Shown: in pieces, positions 37,229 through 45,205 of the stretch
Numbering within the stretch: the stretch's first letter is position 1
Layout: the number at the start of each line of letters is the position of its first letter
From: Aurantibacter sp034110465
GTDB lineage: Bacteria > Bacteroidota > Bacteroidia > Flavobacteriales > Flavobacteriaceae
Length of the DNA: 64,000 bases
Reading direction: 5' to 3'
Assembly: GCA_034110465.1 (NCBI GenBank)
Contig: JAWUZD010000003.1
Location: 186,001-250,000, forward strand
Notes under the pieces: generated by a model
Told to the model about the DNA's origin: nothing
The model's input: the letters and a program-made list of their open reading frames with translations, nothing else
Databases searched by the model: none
Program-made: the position numbers and the translations under genes

Positions 37229-38674
37229 ATGGAAAAGACAATAGACGAAAGCAAACAAGGCGATGCTTTAATTTTAGAGACTAAAAAAGAAAACACAAAA
37301 AAACTTTTTATAGAAAGTTATGGTTGTGCTATGAATTTTAGTGATAGTGAAATTGTGGCTTCTATTTTAGATAATGAAGGCTACAACACTACAGACAATC
37401 TTGAAGAAGCCGATTTAGTGTTAGTAAATACGTGTTCTATTAGAGATAAAGCAGAACAAACTGTTAGAAAACGTTTACAAAAATATAATGCAGTAAAACG
37501 AATTAACCCAAAAATGAAAGTTGGGGTTTTAGGCTGTATGGCGGAACGTTTAAAAGAAAAATTTCTTGACGAAGAAAAAATAGTTGATTTAGTAGTTGGC
37601 CCAGATGCTTATAAAGATTTACCAAATCTTTTAGCAGAAGTTAACGAAGGAAGAGACGCTATAAATGTAATTTTATCTAAAGATGAAACTTATGGAGATA
37701 TTTCTCCAGTACGTTTACAAAGTAATGGAGTATCTGCTTTGGTAAGCATTACACGTGGTTGTGATAATATGTGTACTTTTTGCGTAGTACCTTTTACACG
37801 AGGAAGAGAACGTAGTAGAGGTCCACAAAGTATTATTGAAGAAATTAACGATTTAGCATCAAAAGGTTATAAAGAAATTACACTTTTAGGGCAAAATGTA
37901 GACAGTTTTCTTTGGTATGGTGGCGGACTTAAAAAAGATTTTGATAAAGCAAGCGACATACAAAAAGCCACTGCAACAGATTTCTCTAAACTTTTAAGTT
38001 TATGTGCAGAAGCATTTCCAAAAATGCGTATTCGTTTTTCGACATCTAATCCGCAGGATATGCATTTAGAGGTCATTAACACAATGGCTAAATACGATAA
38101 TATATGCAACCATATCCACTTACCGGTTCAAAGTGGAAGTAATCGTATTTTAAAAGCAATGAATCGTTTACATACAAGAGAAGAATATTTTACTTTAATA
38201 GATAACATAAAAAACATCATTCCAGATTGTGTAATTAGTCAAGATATGATTGCTGGTTTCCCAACCGAAACCGAAGAAGATCATCAAGATACTTTAAGCC
38301 TAATGGAATACGTAAAATATAACTTTGGTTATATGTATTCTTATTCTGAAAGACCTGGAACTTTAGCAGAACGTAAGTTTGAAGATGATGTTCCTGAAAC
38401 TATAAAAAGCAGAAGATTAAGTGAAATAATTGCCTTACAATTAGAACATAGCGAATTCCGCACCAAACAATATGTAGGGAAAACCATTGAAGTTTTGGTA
38501 GAAAGAGAATCTAAAAAATCTAACAACCACTGGTCTGGAAGAAGCCAATATAATGTTGTAGCCGTTTTTCCAAAAGAAAATTATAACGTAGGCGATTTTG
38601 TAAACGTAAAAATAACAGATTGCACAAAAGCAACCTTAATTGGTGAAGCTGTTGGCTTTTCTAAAAACAATTAA
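37229..38674 (+). CDS. miaB: tRNA methylthiotransferase MiaB
   Basis: The 481 aa radical-SAM enzyme adds a methylthio group to N6-isopentenyladenosine-37 of tRNA. The N-terminal domain has the three Cys of the auxiliary iron-sulfur cluster (SYGCAMN, NTCSIRD, LGCMAE). The radical-SAM triad is RGCDNMCTFC, and a TRAM domain occupies the last 70 residues. An N-terminal extension of about 25 Lys/Glu-rich residues precedes the conserved part. The sigma-54 activator gene begins 5 nt after its stop, so they are probably co-transcribed. Confidence 0.97.
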   Translation: MEKTIDESKQGDALILETKKENTKKLFIESYGCAMNFSDSEIVASILDNEGYNTTDNLEEADLVLVNTCSIRDKAEQTVRKRLQKYNAVKRINPKMKVGVLGCMAERLKEKFLDEEKIVDLVVGPDAYKDLPNLLAEVNEGRDAINVILSKDETYGDISPVRLQSNGVSALVSITRGCDNMCTFCVVPFTRGRERSRGPQSIIEEINDLASKGYKEITLLGQNVDSFLWYGGGLKKDFDKASDIQKATATDFSKLLSLCAEAFPKMRIRFSTSNPQDMHLEVINTMAKYDNICNHIHLPVQSGSNRILKAMNRLHTREEYFTLIDNIKNIIPDCVISQDMIAGFPTETEEDHQDTLSLMEYVKYNFGYMYSYSERPGTLAERKFEDDVPETIKSRRLSEIIALQLEHSEFRTKQYVGKTIEVLVERESKKSNNHWSGRSQYNVVAVFPKENYNVGDFVNVKITDCTKATLIGEAVGFSKNN

Positions 38675-38679
38675 TAACA

Positions 38680-39945
38680 ATGGAATCTATTCAAGCTACT
38701 AAACAACGTTTTGGAATAATTGGAAATAGTCTAGGCTTAAATCGCGCATTAGAAAAAGCGATGCAGGTTGCTCCAACAGATATTTCTGTATTAGTTACAG
38801 GAGAAAGTGGTGTTGGAAAAGAAAGTATTCCTAAAATAATCCATTCTTTATCACATAGAAAACACGGTAAATACATTGCTGTAAACTGTGGTGCAATTCC
38901 AGAAGGAACTATAGATAGTGAACTGTTTGGTCACGAAAAAGGTGCTTTTACAGGCGCAACAAATACTAGAGAAGGTTATTTTGAAGTTGCCGATGGTGGA
39001 ACTATTTTTTTAGATGAAGTTGGCGAATTACCACTTACAACTCAAGTCCGCTTATTACGTGTTTTAGAAAATGGAGAATTTATTAAAGTTGGTTCTTCTA
39101 AGGTGCAAAAAACAGACGTTCGTATTGTTGCAGCTACAAATGTTAATATGTTTGAAGCTATAAAAAAAGAACGCTTTAGAGAAGATTTATACTACAGATT
39201 AAGTACTATAGAAATTAATTTGCCACCACTTAGAGAACGCAAAGAAGACATTCATATCTTATTTAGAAAATTTGCGAGCGATTTTGCACTTAAATACAAA
39301 ATGCCAACCGTTAAGTTAAATGAAGATGCAGTTAGTATGCTTCAAAATTATAGGTTTAATGGAAATATTCGACAATTAAGAAATGTTGCCGAGCAGGTTT
39401 CTGTTCTAGAAAAAGAACGTAACGTTTCTGCTTTAACACTTAAAGAATATTTACCTACAGGTAGTTCTAACTTACCTGCAGTTATTAATAAAACCAAATC
39501 TGAAAGCGATTTTAGTAGCGAACGAGAAATACTTTACAAGGTCTTATTTGATATGAAAGCCGATTTGAACGATTTAAAAAAGCTAACTATGGAACTAATG
39601 AAAAATGGTAGTTCCAAAGACATTCAAAAAGATAATGAAGGTTTAATCGAAAAAATTTACGGATCAGAAGATGAAGCAGACGAATTAGATTTTGAAGAAC
39701 AAAAAGCAAACAAACTAGAAGTATTATCTATTACAGAAAATACGTCAACAGAAATAGTTAGTCAGGATAAATACCATTTTGCTGAAGAAATTGAGGAAGA
39801 GGAAACCCTATCTTTACACGATAAAGAATTAGAATTAATCAAAAAATCTTTAGAACGCCAAAGCGGAAAGCGTAAATTGGCTGCTGAAGAATTAGGAATT
39901 AGCGAACGTACTTTATATCGTAAAATAAAGCAGTTCGATTTATAG
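38680..39945 (+). CDS. Sigma-54-dependent transcription activator without receiver domain
   Basis: The 421 aa enhancer-binding protein begins almost directly with the AAA+ domain: Walker A GESGVGKE (41-48), the sigma-54 contact loop GAFTGA (88-93) and Walker B GGTIFLDEVGEL near 105. A variable acidic linker of about 100 residues (about 265-375) leads to a Fis-type helix-turn-helix at the end (AAEELGISERTLYRKIKQF). There is no N-terminal CheY-like or GAF sensor, so its activity must be set by level, linker or a partner. The gene lies between miaB and lptE. Its targets are unknown; the sigma-54-like site before groES in this window is one candidate. Confidence 0.92.
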   Translation: MESIQATKQRFGIIGNSLGLNRALEKAMQVAPTDISVLVTGESGVGKESIPKIIHSLSHRKHGKYIAVNCGAIPEGTIDSELFGHEKGAFTGATNTREGYFEVADGGTIFLDEVGELPLTTQVRLLRVLENGEFIKVGSSKVQKTDVRIVAATNVNMFEAIKKERFREDLYYRLSTIEINLPPLRERKEDIHILFRKFASDFALKYKMPTVKLNEDAVSMLQNYRFNGNIRQLRNVAEQVSVLEKERNVSALTLKEYLPTGSSNLPAVINKTKSESDFSSEREILYKVLFDMKADLNDLKKLTMELMKNGSSKDIQKDNEGLIEKIYGSEDEADELDFEEQKANKLEVLSITENTSTEIVSQDKYHFAEEIEEEETLSLHDKELELIKKSLERQSGKRKLAAEELGISERTLYRKIKQFDL

Positions 39946-40020
39946 TTTCGTTAAAATTTAAAAAAACAGAACAAAGAAATCGTAATTTAGCATCAACAAT
40001 ATAAGTTAGTTTTAAAACAA

Positions 40021-40524
40021 ATGAAAAAACTCACATACCTTTTACTAATAGTAATTAGCACAACATTTACAAGTTGTGGCATTTACTCTTTTACAGGAAT
40101 AGATGTTGGAGATGCAGAATCTTTTCAAGTTAATTATTTTCAAAATAACGCCTTACTTATAGAGCCAGGTCTAGACAGAGATTTTACTCTTGCCTTACAA
40201 GATAGATTAGTTAATCAAACCAACTTAAACTTAGTTAATTCTAATGCAGATTTAATTTATGAAGGTGAAATTACAGAGTATCGCATCTCACCTACTACCG
40301 CAACAGCAAATAGTACTGCAGCACAAAACAGGTTAACTATTAGCGTTAAAGTTAGTTTTTATAATAAAAAGAAAGAAGAAAACGATTTTGAACAAAAATT
40401 CACCTTTTTCTACGATTATGCAGGAGCAGAACAATTAATTGGTAGTCAAAAAGACATTGCTTTCGAAGAAATTTTTGAACGCTTAACACAAGATATTATT
40501 AACGCATCTATTGCAAATTGGTAA
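40021..40524 (+). CDS. lptE: LPS-assembly lipoprotein LptE
   Basis: The 167 aa lipoprotein has a signal peptide with the lipidated Cys at residue 19 (TFTSC) followed by GIYSFTG, the hallmark of Bacteroidetes LptE. It would plug the LptD barrel in the outer membrane and help place LPS on the cell surface. The alpha/beta body and length fit. It lies 75 nt after the sigma-54 activator, 1 nt before the TPR gene and near secG, so an envelope-biogenesis operon is likely. Confidence 0.88.
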   Translation: MKKLTYLLLIVISTTFTSCGIYSFTGIDVGDAESFQVNYFQNNALLIEPGLDRDFTLALQDRLVNQTNLNLVNSNADLIYEGEITEYRISPTTATANSTAAQNRLTISVKVSFYNKKKEENDFEQKFTFFYDYAGAEQLIGSQKDIAFEEIFERLTQDIINASIANW

Positions 40525-40525
40525 G

Positions 40526-41434
40526 ATGACAAATTCAGAATTTTCTCAACTATTAGAGCAACCAAAATATATTCTGGAATCTACAACTGTAGAACTAAAA
40601 GCAATAATTGATGAATTTCCATACTTTCAATCAGCAAGAGCTTTATACTTAAAAGGCTTGAAAGAACAGGATAGTTTTAAATACAACAACACTTTAAAAA
40701 CTACAGCTACTTATACATCAGATAGAAGTGTTTTATTTGATTTTATTACAACACAAGAATTTAATCAAAACAGTATTTCAGATTTCATAAAACATAACTC
40801 GGAACAATTATATCATATTGATGTTGATTTTGAAGACATTTCAGAAAAAACACAAAACGAAAAAGAGCAGTTCCAAGAACAATTAAACGCTTCTAAAGCA
40901 ACACTTAATCCTAATTTGTTTGAAGAAAAAACGACAACTATAACTGATACGGTAGAAACCAAAATAATAGCAGAAGAAAAATCACCCGAAGACAAACTTC
41001 AAATTGGAAAACCATTAGATTTTAAGACCTCAGAAACTCATTCTTTTAGCGAATGGTTAAGTCTTTCGCAATTAAAACCTATAGAAAGAACAACTAAAAT
41101 AGAGAGTTCTAACACAGAAACAGAACACGTTTCTAAAAAAACTACAAATCCAATAATAGCAAAAAAGAATCAATTAATTGAATCTTTTATTTCTAAAAAC
41201 CCAAAATTAAAACCTAAAAAAAATTTAGAGCCAAATATCAATTTAGCTAAAGCACAAATGCTTCATCCAGAGGAGTTAATGACTGAAACTTTAGCACGAA
41301 TTTATCTAGAGCAAAAAAACTTTAAAAAAGCAATTCAATCTTATAAAATTTTAAGTTTGAAATATCCAGAAAAAAGTGGTTTCTTTGCTGACCAAATTAA
41401 AGCAGTAAAACAAATACAAAATAACACAATATAA
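40526..41434 (+). CDS. Tetratricopeptide-like protein in the lptE-secG operon
   Basis: The 302 aa protein has no signal peptide. The N-terminal part has IIDEFPYFQSARALYLKGL, typical of a group of flavobacterial proteins found beside lptE. A low-complexity Glu/Lys/Thr middle (about 110-215) leads to a C-terminal TPR-like motif (ETLARIYLEQKNFKKAIQSY, about 255-275). The start is set at 40526 because the frame to 40511 would overlap lptE and add five residues. Function is unknown, perhaps a scaffold. SecG starts 1 nt after its stop. Confidence 0.82.
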   Translation: MTNSEFSQLLEQPKYILESTTVELKAIIDEFPYFQSARALYLKGLKEQDSFKYNNTLKTTATYTSDRSVLFDFITTQEFNQNSISDFIKHNSEQLYHIDVDFEDISEKTQNEKEQFQEQLNASKATLNPNLFEEKTTTITDTVETKIIAEEKSPEDKLQIGKPLDFKTSETHSFSEWLSLSQLKPIERTTKIESSNTETEHVSKKTTNPIIAKKNQLIESFISKNPKLKPKKNLEPNINLAKAQMLHPEELMTETLARIYLEQKNFKKAIQSYKILSLKYPEKSGFFADQIKAVKQIQNNTI

Positions 41435-41435
41435 T

Positions 41436-41789
41436 ATGTTTGCAATATTTTTAGTCTTAATAGTAGTAGTAGCCTTTTTATTAACAGTAGTTATAATGGT
41501 ACAAAACCCTAAAGGTGGTGGATTATCTTCGTCTTTTGGCGGTGGAGGAACACAACAATTAGGTGGTGTTAAAAAAACAACAGACTTTTTAGATAAAAGT
41601 ACCTGGACTTTAGCAACAGTATTATTAGCATTAATCTTATTTTCTAACGTTGCAATTAACAAAGGAACAACGGTAACAGAATCTAAAGCATTAACAGAAG
41701 ATGCAATTAATAATTTACCAACTACACCAGCCGCAGATACAGCAACTCCAATTGCAACTCCTGCTAAAGACACAGAAGTTACTGAATAA
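41436..41789 (+). CDS. secG: Preprotein translocase subunit SecG
   Basis: The 117 aa inner-membrane subunit of SecYEG has TM1 at about 2-23, a conserved cytoplasmic loop with QNPKGGGLSSSFGG, and TM2 at about 56-74. A Thr/Ala/Pro-rich C-terminal tail follows that is longer than in E. coli. The start is 1 nt after the TPR gene's stop. A clear terminator follows, separating it from groES. Confidence 0.93.
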   Translation: MFAIFLVLIVVVAFLLTVVIMVQNPKGGGLSSSFGGGGTQQLGGVKKTTDFLDKSTWTLATVLLALILFSNVAINKGTTVTESKALTEDAINNLPTTPAADTATPIATPAKDTEVTE

Positions 41790-41811
41790 AACTTTATTCA
41801 TAATAAATTAC

Positions 41812-41842
41812 AAAATGCCAACTTTTAAAGTTGGCATTTTTT
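41812..41842 (+). terminator. Terminator after secG
   Basis: AAAATGCCAACTTT and AAAGTTGGCATTTT are perfect reverse complements, followed by a T-run. Confidence 0.9.
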
Positions 41843-41873
41843 GTATCCATTAATCATAATAAAACTATTATGA

Positions 41874-41896
41874 TGACACAAAATGAAAGTTTGTCA
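41874..41896. promoter_or_regulatory. Inverted repeat upstream of the groES promoter
   Basis: TGACA (41874-41878) and TGTCA (41892-41896) form an inverted repeat with a 13 nt centre. A further TGTC occurs at 41904-41907. It sits just upstream of the sigma-54-like element and may be an activator-binding site. Confidence 0.4.
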
Positions 41897-41908
41897 GTCT
41901 TAGTGTCG

Positions 41909-41924
41909 TGGCACATTTTTAGCT
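41909..41924 (+). promoter_or_regulatory. Sigma-54-like (-24/-12) promoter of groESL
   Basis: TGGCAC-A-TTTT-TAGCT fits the sigma-54 consensus TGGCAC-N5-TTGCW with one mismatch (TAGC for TTGC). The critical GG (41910-41911) and GC (41922-41923) are exactly 10 nt apart. The start codon of groES is about 58 nt downstream. No good TAnnTTTG box was found in this gap. Confidence 0.5.
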
Positions 41925-41981
41925 TCATCTTATAACAGATAATTAACCTATTTGTATAACCGCAAATTAAAACATAACACA

Positions 41982-42260
41982 ATGAGTAAAGTAAACATTA
42001 CACCTCTTGCAGACAGAGTTTTAGTAGACCCATTACCAGCTGAAACAAAAACAGCTTCAGGATTATTTATTCCAGATAGCGCTCAAGAAAAACAACTAAA
42101 AGGAACTGTAGTTGCAGCAGGAAAAGGTAAAAAAGACGAACCATTAACTGTAAAGGTTGGAGATACTGTTTTATACGGGCAATATGCAGGTTCTGAATTA
42201 AAATTAGACGGAAATAAATATTTAATGATGCGTGAAGACGACATTATGGCGATTCTTTAA
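41982..42260 (+). CDS. groES: Co-chaperonin GroES
   Basis: The 92 aa subunit forms the heptameric lid of the GroEL cage. The whole family pattern is present: NITPLADRVLVDP at the start, TASGLFIPDSAQEK for the mobile loop, and VLYGQYAGSE and YLMMREDDIMAIL at the end. The true start is MSKVN at 41982; the frame reaches back to 41952 but the ten extra residues are not family-like. It is followed by groEL after 127 nt containing two hairpins. Confidence 0.97.
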   Translation: MSKVNITPLADRVLVDPLPAETKTASGLFIPDSAQEKQLKGTVVAAGKGKKDEPLTVKVGDTVLYGQYAGSELKLDGNKYLMMREDDIMAIL

Positions 42261-42307
42261 GAATAGCATTTAGTAGCTATTAGCACTTAATATAATTAAA
42301 TATCACA

Positions 42308-42373
42308 ATTTTCGCTCAAGCGAAAATATTAACAACTCATTTTTAGTCAAAAGCTAACCGCTAAAGACTAAAA
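42308..42373 (+). promoter_or_regulatory. Two hairpins between groES and groEL
   Basis: ATTTTCGCT (42308-42316) and AGCGAAAAT (42319-42327) form a perfect tight hairpin. TTTTAGTC (42341-42348) and GACTAAAA (42366-42373) form a second one, ending 14 nt before the groEL ATG. Neither is followed by a T-run, so they are not terminators. They could affect mRNA processing or groEL translation. Confidence 0.5.
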
Positions 42374-42387
42374 GCAAAACAAACAAA

Positions 42388-44022
42388 ATGGCAAAAGACA
42401 TAAAATTTGATATTGAAGCTCGTGACGGATTAAAACGTGGCGTAGATGCATTAGCAAATGCAGTAAAAGTAACTTTAGGACCTAAAGGTCGTAATGTAAT
42501 TATTAGTAAAAGTTTTGGTGCACCACACGTAACTAAAGATGGTGTTACTGTGGCTAAAGAAATTGAATTATCGGATCCATTAGAAAATATGGGTGCGCAA
42601 ATGGTTAAAGAAGTTGCTTCTAAAACTAACGATTTAGCTGGAGACGGAACAACAACCGCTACTGTTTTAGCACAATCTATCGTAAAAGAAGGTTTACGTA
42701 ACGTTGCTGCTGGAGCAAATCCTATGGATTTAAAACGTGGTATTGATAAAGCTGTTACTGCAATTGTAGCTGATTTAGCAAAACAAACACAAGAAGTTGG
42801 AAGCTCTTCAGAAAAAATTAAGCAAGTAGCCTCTATTTCTGCTAATAACGATGAAGTTATTGGAGACTTAATTGCTAATGCTTTTGGAAAAGTTGGAAAA
42901 GAAGGTGTTATAACTGTTGAAGAAGCAAAAGGAACAGACACATATGTAGATGTTGTAGAAGGTATGCAGTTTGACAGAGGTTATTTATCGCCTTACTTTG
43001 TAACTGATAGTGAAAAAATGGTGACTGAATTAGAGAATCCATACATCTTATTATACGATAAAAAAGTATCTACAATGAAGGATTTACTTCCAGTTCTAGA
43101 GCCAGTTGCTCAAACAGGTAAGCCTTTATTAATTATTGCAGAAGATGTTGATGGTGAAGCATTAGCAACTTTAGTAGTAAATAAATTACGTGGTTCTTTA
43201 AAAATTGCAGCCGTTAAAGCTCCTGGTTTTGGAGACAGACGTAAAGCAATGCTAGAAGATATTGCTATATTAACTGGTGGAACTGTAATTTCTGAAGAAA
43301 GAGGATTTACTTTAGAAAATGCAACTATTGAAATGTTAGGTACTGCAGAACGAGTTTCTATAGACAAAGACAACACAACACTAGTAAATGGTGCTGGAGA
43401 TGCTGATTTAATTAAAAACAGAGTCAACCAAATTAAGTCTCAAATTGAAACAACTACAAGCGATTACGATAAAGAAAAACTTCAAGAACGTTTAGCTAAA
43501 TTAGCTGGTGGAGTTGCTGTTCTTTATGTTGGTGCTGCTTCTGAAGTTGAAATGAAAGAGAAAAAAGATCGTGTAGACGATGCTTTACACGCAACTCGTG
43601 CAGCTGTAGAAGAAGGTATTGTTGCTGGTGGAGGCGTTGCTTTAGTTCGTGCTAAAAAAGTATTAGAAAAATTAGCTACAGAAAATTTAGACGAAACTAC
43701 AGGTGTGCAAATTATTGCTCGTGCTATTGAGTCGCCTCTAAGAACTATTGTTGAAAATGCTGGTGGAGAAGGTAGCGTTGTAGTAAACAAAGTAATGGAA
43801 GGTAAAAAAGACTTTGGTTACGATGCTAAAACTGAACAATATGTAGATATGCTTAAAGCTGGAATTATAGACCCTAAAAAAGTAACTAGAATTGCATTAG
43901 AAAATGCTGCTTCTGTTGCTGGAATGATCTTAACTACAGAATGTGCATTAGTAGATATTAAAGAAGAATCTGCTGGAGCAGGAATGCCACCTATGGGCGG
44001 AGGAATGCCAGGTATGATGTAA
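42388..44022 (+). CDS. groEL: Chaperonin GroEL
   Basis: The 544 aa chaperonin forms the double-ring folding cage. ATP-site motifs are seen (VTLGPKGRNV near 27-36, AGDGTTTATVLA near 85-96) and the flexible Gly-Met tail GGGMPGMM closes the chain. All regions match the family over full length. It is downstream of groES and ends at a strong bidirectional terminator. Confidence 0.98.
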   Translation: MAKDIKFDIEARDGLKRGVDALANAVKVTLGPKGRNVIISKSFGAPHVTKDGVTVAKEIELSDPLENMGAQMVKEVASKTNDLAGDGTTTATVLAQSIVKEGLRNVAAGANPMDLKRGIDKAVTAIVADLAKQTQEVGSSSEKIKQVASISANNDEVIGDLIANAFGKVGKEGVITVEEAKGTDTYVDVVEGMQFDRGYLSPYFVTDSEKMVTELENPYILLYDKKVSTMKDLLPVLEPVAQTGKPLLIIAEDVDGEALATLVVNKLRGSLKIAAVKAPGFGDRRKAMLEDIAILTGGTVISEERGFTLENATIEMLGTAERVSIDKDNTTLVNGAGDADLIKNRVNQIKSQIETTTSDYDKEKLQERLAKLAGGVAVLYVGAASEVEMKEKKDRVDDALHATRAAVEEGIVAGGGVALVRAKKVLEKLATENLDETTGVQIIARAIESPLRTIVENAGGEGSVVVNKVMEGKKDFGYDAKTEQYVDMLKAGIIDPKKVTRIALENAASVAGMILTTECALVDIKEESAGAGMPPMGGGMPGMM

Positions 44023-44041
44023 TCCTAAATTCATAATAATT

Positions 44042-44079
44042 AAAAACCGCCAAACTAAATATAGTTTGGCGGTTTTTTT
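44042..44079. terminator. Bidirectional terminator after groEL
   Basis: AAAAACCGCCAAACTA pairs with TAGTTTGGCGGTTTTT across a 5-6 nt loop, followed by more T. It also serves the convergent disrupted gene on the minus strand. Confidence 0.9.
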
Positions 44080-44094
44080 GCTAATAATGTTATA

Positions 44095-44697
44095 TTATAA
44101 AATATTTAGAGTTTTCCAAAACAATTCGATCATCTCTTTTCCTCCATCATCAAACTCATCAACAGTAATCATTGTAGCAATCAAAATACCTTCGTCTTTC
44201 TTAGAAGAAGTAGAAACCTCATAATATTCATATTCTCCTTTATATTCCAAAACAGCTCTTAAGACATTTACTTCTTGACCTGAATCTAATTTCCTCTTGT
44301 AATCTTCTCGAACTAATTTGTAACCATAATTAACACTTTCTTTAGTTAACTCAGATAGCATCATCTCTTTCATCATAGAAGGATCAAAATTATCATATTT
44401 TTGAAGTATAACACCAGTTCCTCCAGCAGTCATCATGATGTATTGATTAATATCTTCATCAAGTTTCGTTTCAGCAATTGGATTCTTACTTGAATGTTTA
44501 AAAGAAAGAAAGCCTTTTTTAAAAACTATCGTATCTTTTATTGCTACTTTAATTTTAACGTTTTGTCCATTAACTACAAAACTCTACTCCTCATTAATAG
44601 AAAAATCATAAGTTTTGCCATCTATTGAGATAGTATAATCATTTTGAGAAATAGATATATTTACAAAAAGAAATAAAAAAAAGAATAATAATCGCAT
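44095..44697 (-). pseudogene. Secreted-protein gene interrupted by one in-frame TAG
   Basis: Reading from the ATG at 44697, the frame encodes a clean signal peptide (MRLLFFFLFLFVNISISQ) and a secreted protein of 200 codons. Codon 38 (minus strand 44586-44584) is TAG, between ...FSINEE and SFVVNGQ.... The frame is open on both sides with normal composition and no other stop before 44095. The shape suggests one nonsense change (for example CAG to TAG) in a recently intact gene. A sequencing error, readthrough or a separate shorter gene from 44436 cannot be excluded. The family is not recognised. Confidence 0.7.
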
Positions 44698-44734
44698 ATA
44701 TTTTTATTTTAAAGTTAAAAAACAAACATACAAA

Positions 44735-45085
44735 TTATTTATGCTCATCAATGATTTCTTCATCTCTGTATTTACAACATGGATGAACTTTTGAGTAAGC
44801 TTCGTCTGTTGCTTTTAGTTCTTTAGTATCGTGTCCAGCTGCAGTAATATTTTTAACTATTGCTTTTACCGTGGTTTTTTCTTCATTAAAAATTAAACTT
44901 AGCTTGTGTGTTTCAACACTCCAAAGTGCACTTTTTACGCCTTTGGTTTTAATAGCTGCTTTTTCTATACGTGCTTTACACATTCCACAAACACCATCAA
45001 CTTCTAAAGTTGTTTTCGCATTTTTATTTTGAGCAAATGCTACTGTCGCCATTAATAAGAGTGCAAATGTTAATATTTTTTTCAT
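44735..45085 (-). CDS. Secreted heavy-metal-associated (HMA) domain protein
   Basis: The 116 aa periplasmic protein has a signal peptide (ending VAFAQ). An HMA fold follows with the metal motif GVCGMCKARIE (Cys33 and Cys36, a CxxC site), then a C-terminal tail with HPCCKYRDE (Cys103 and Cys104) as a possible second site. HMA proteins carry copper(I) or other soft metals. It is last in a same-strand group with the TonB receptor, an HMA-membrane protein and a HYC_CC_PP protein. The direction of metal flow (uptake or removal) is not known. Confidence 0.87.
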   Translation of the reverse strand: MKKILTFALLLMATVAFAQNKNAKTTLEVDGVCGMCKARIEKAAIKTKGVKSALWSVETHKLSLIFNEEKTTVKAIVKNITAAGHDTKELKATDEAYSKVHPCCKYRDEEIIDEHK

Positions 45086-45205
45086 AATTTTAGTTTTAAT
45101 TTTAGTTATTTTGATATGGTTTCAATATTTAATAAGCTTGACTACTCAAACTTGATTTCTATTATAAAGCAGTTCTCTACTGCATCAAAACAGACAAACT
45201 TCTTT

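Noticed and set aside
42354..42941. Long open frame of 195 codons on the minus strand opposite groEL
   Set aside because: It covers the first third of groEL and is explained by groEL codon use. No motif or promoter supports it.
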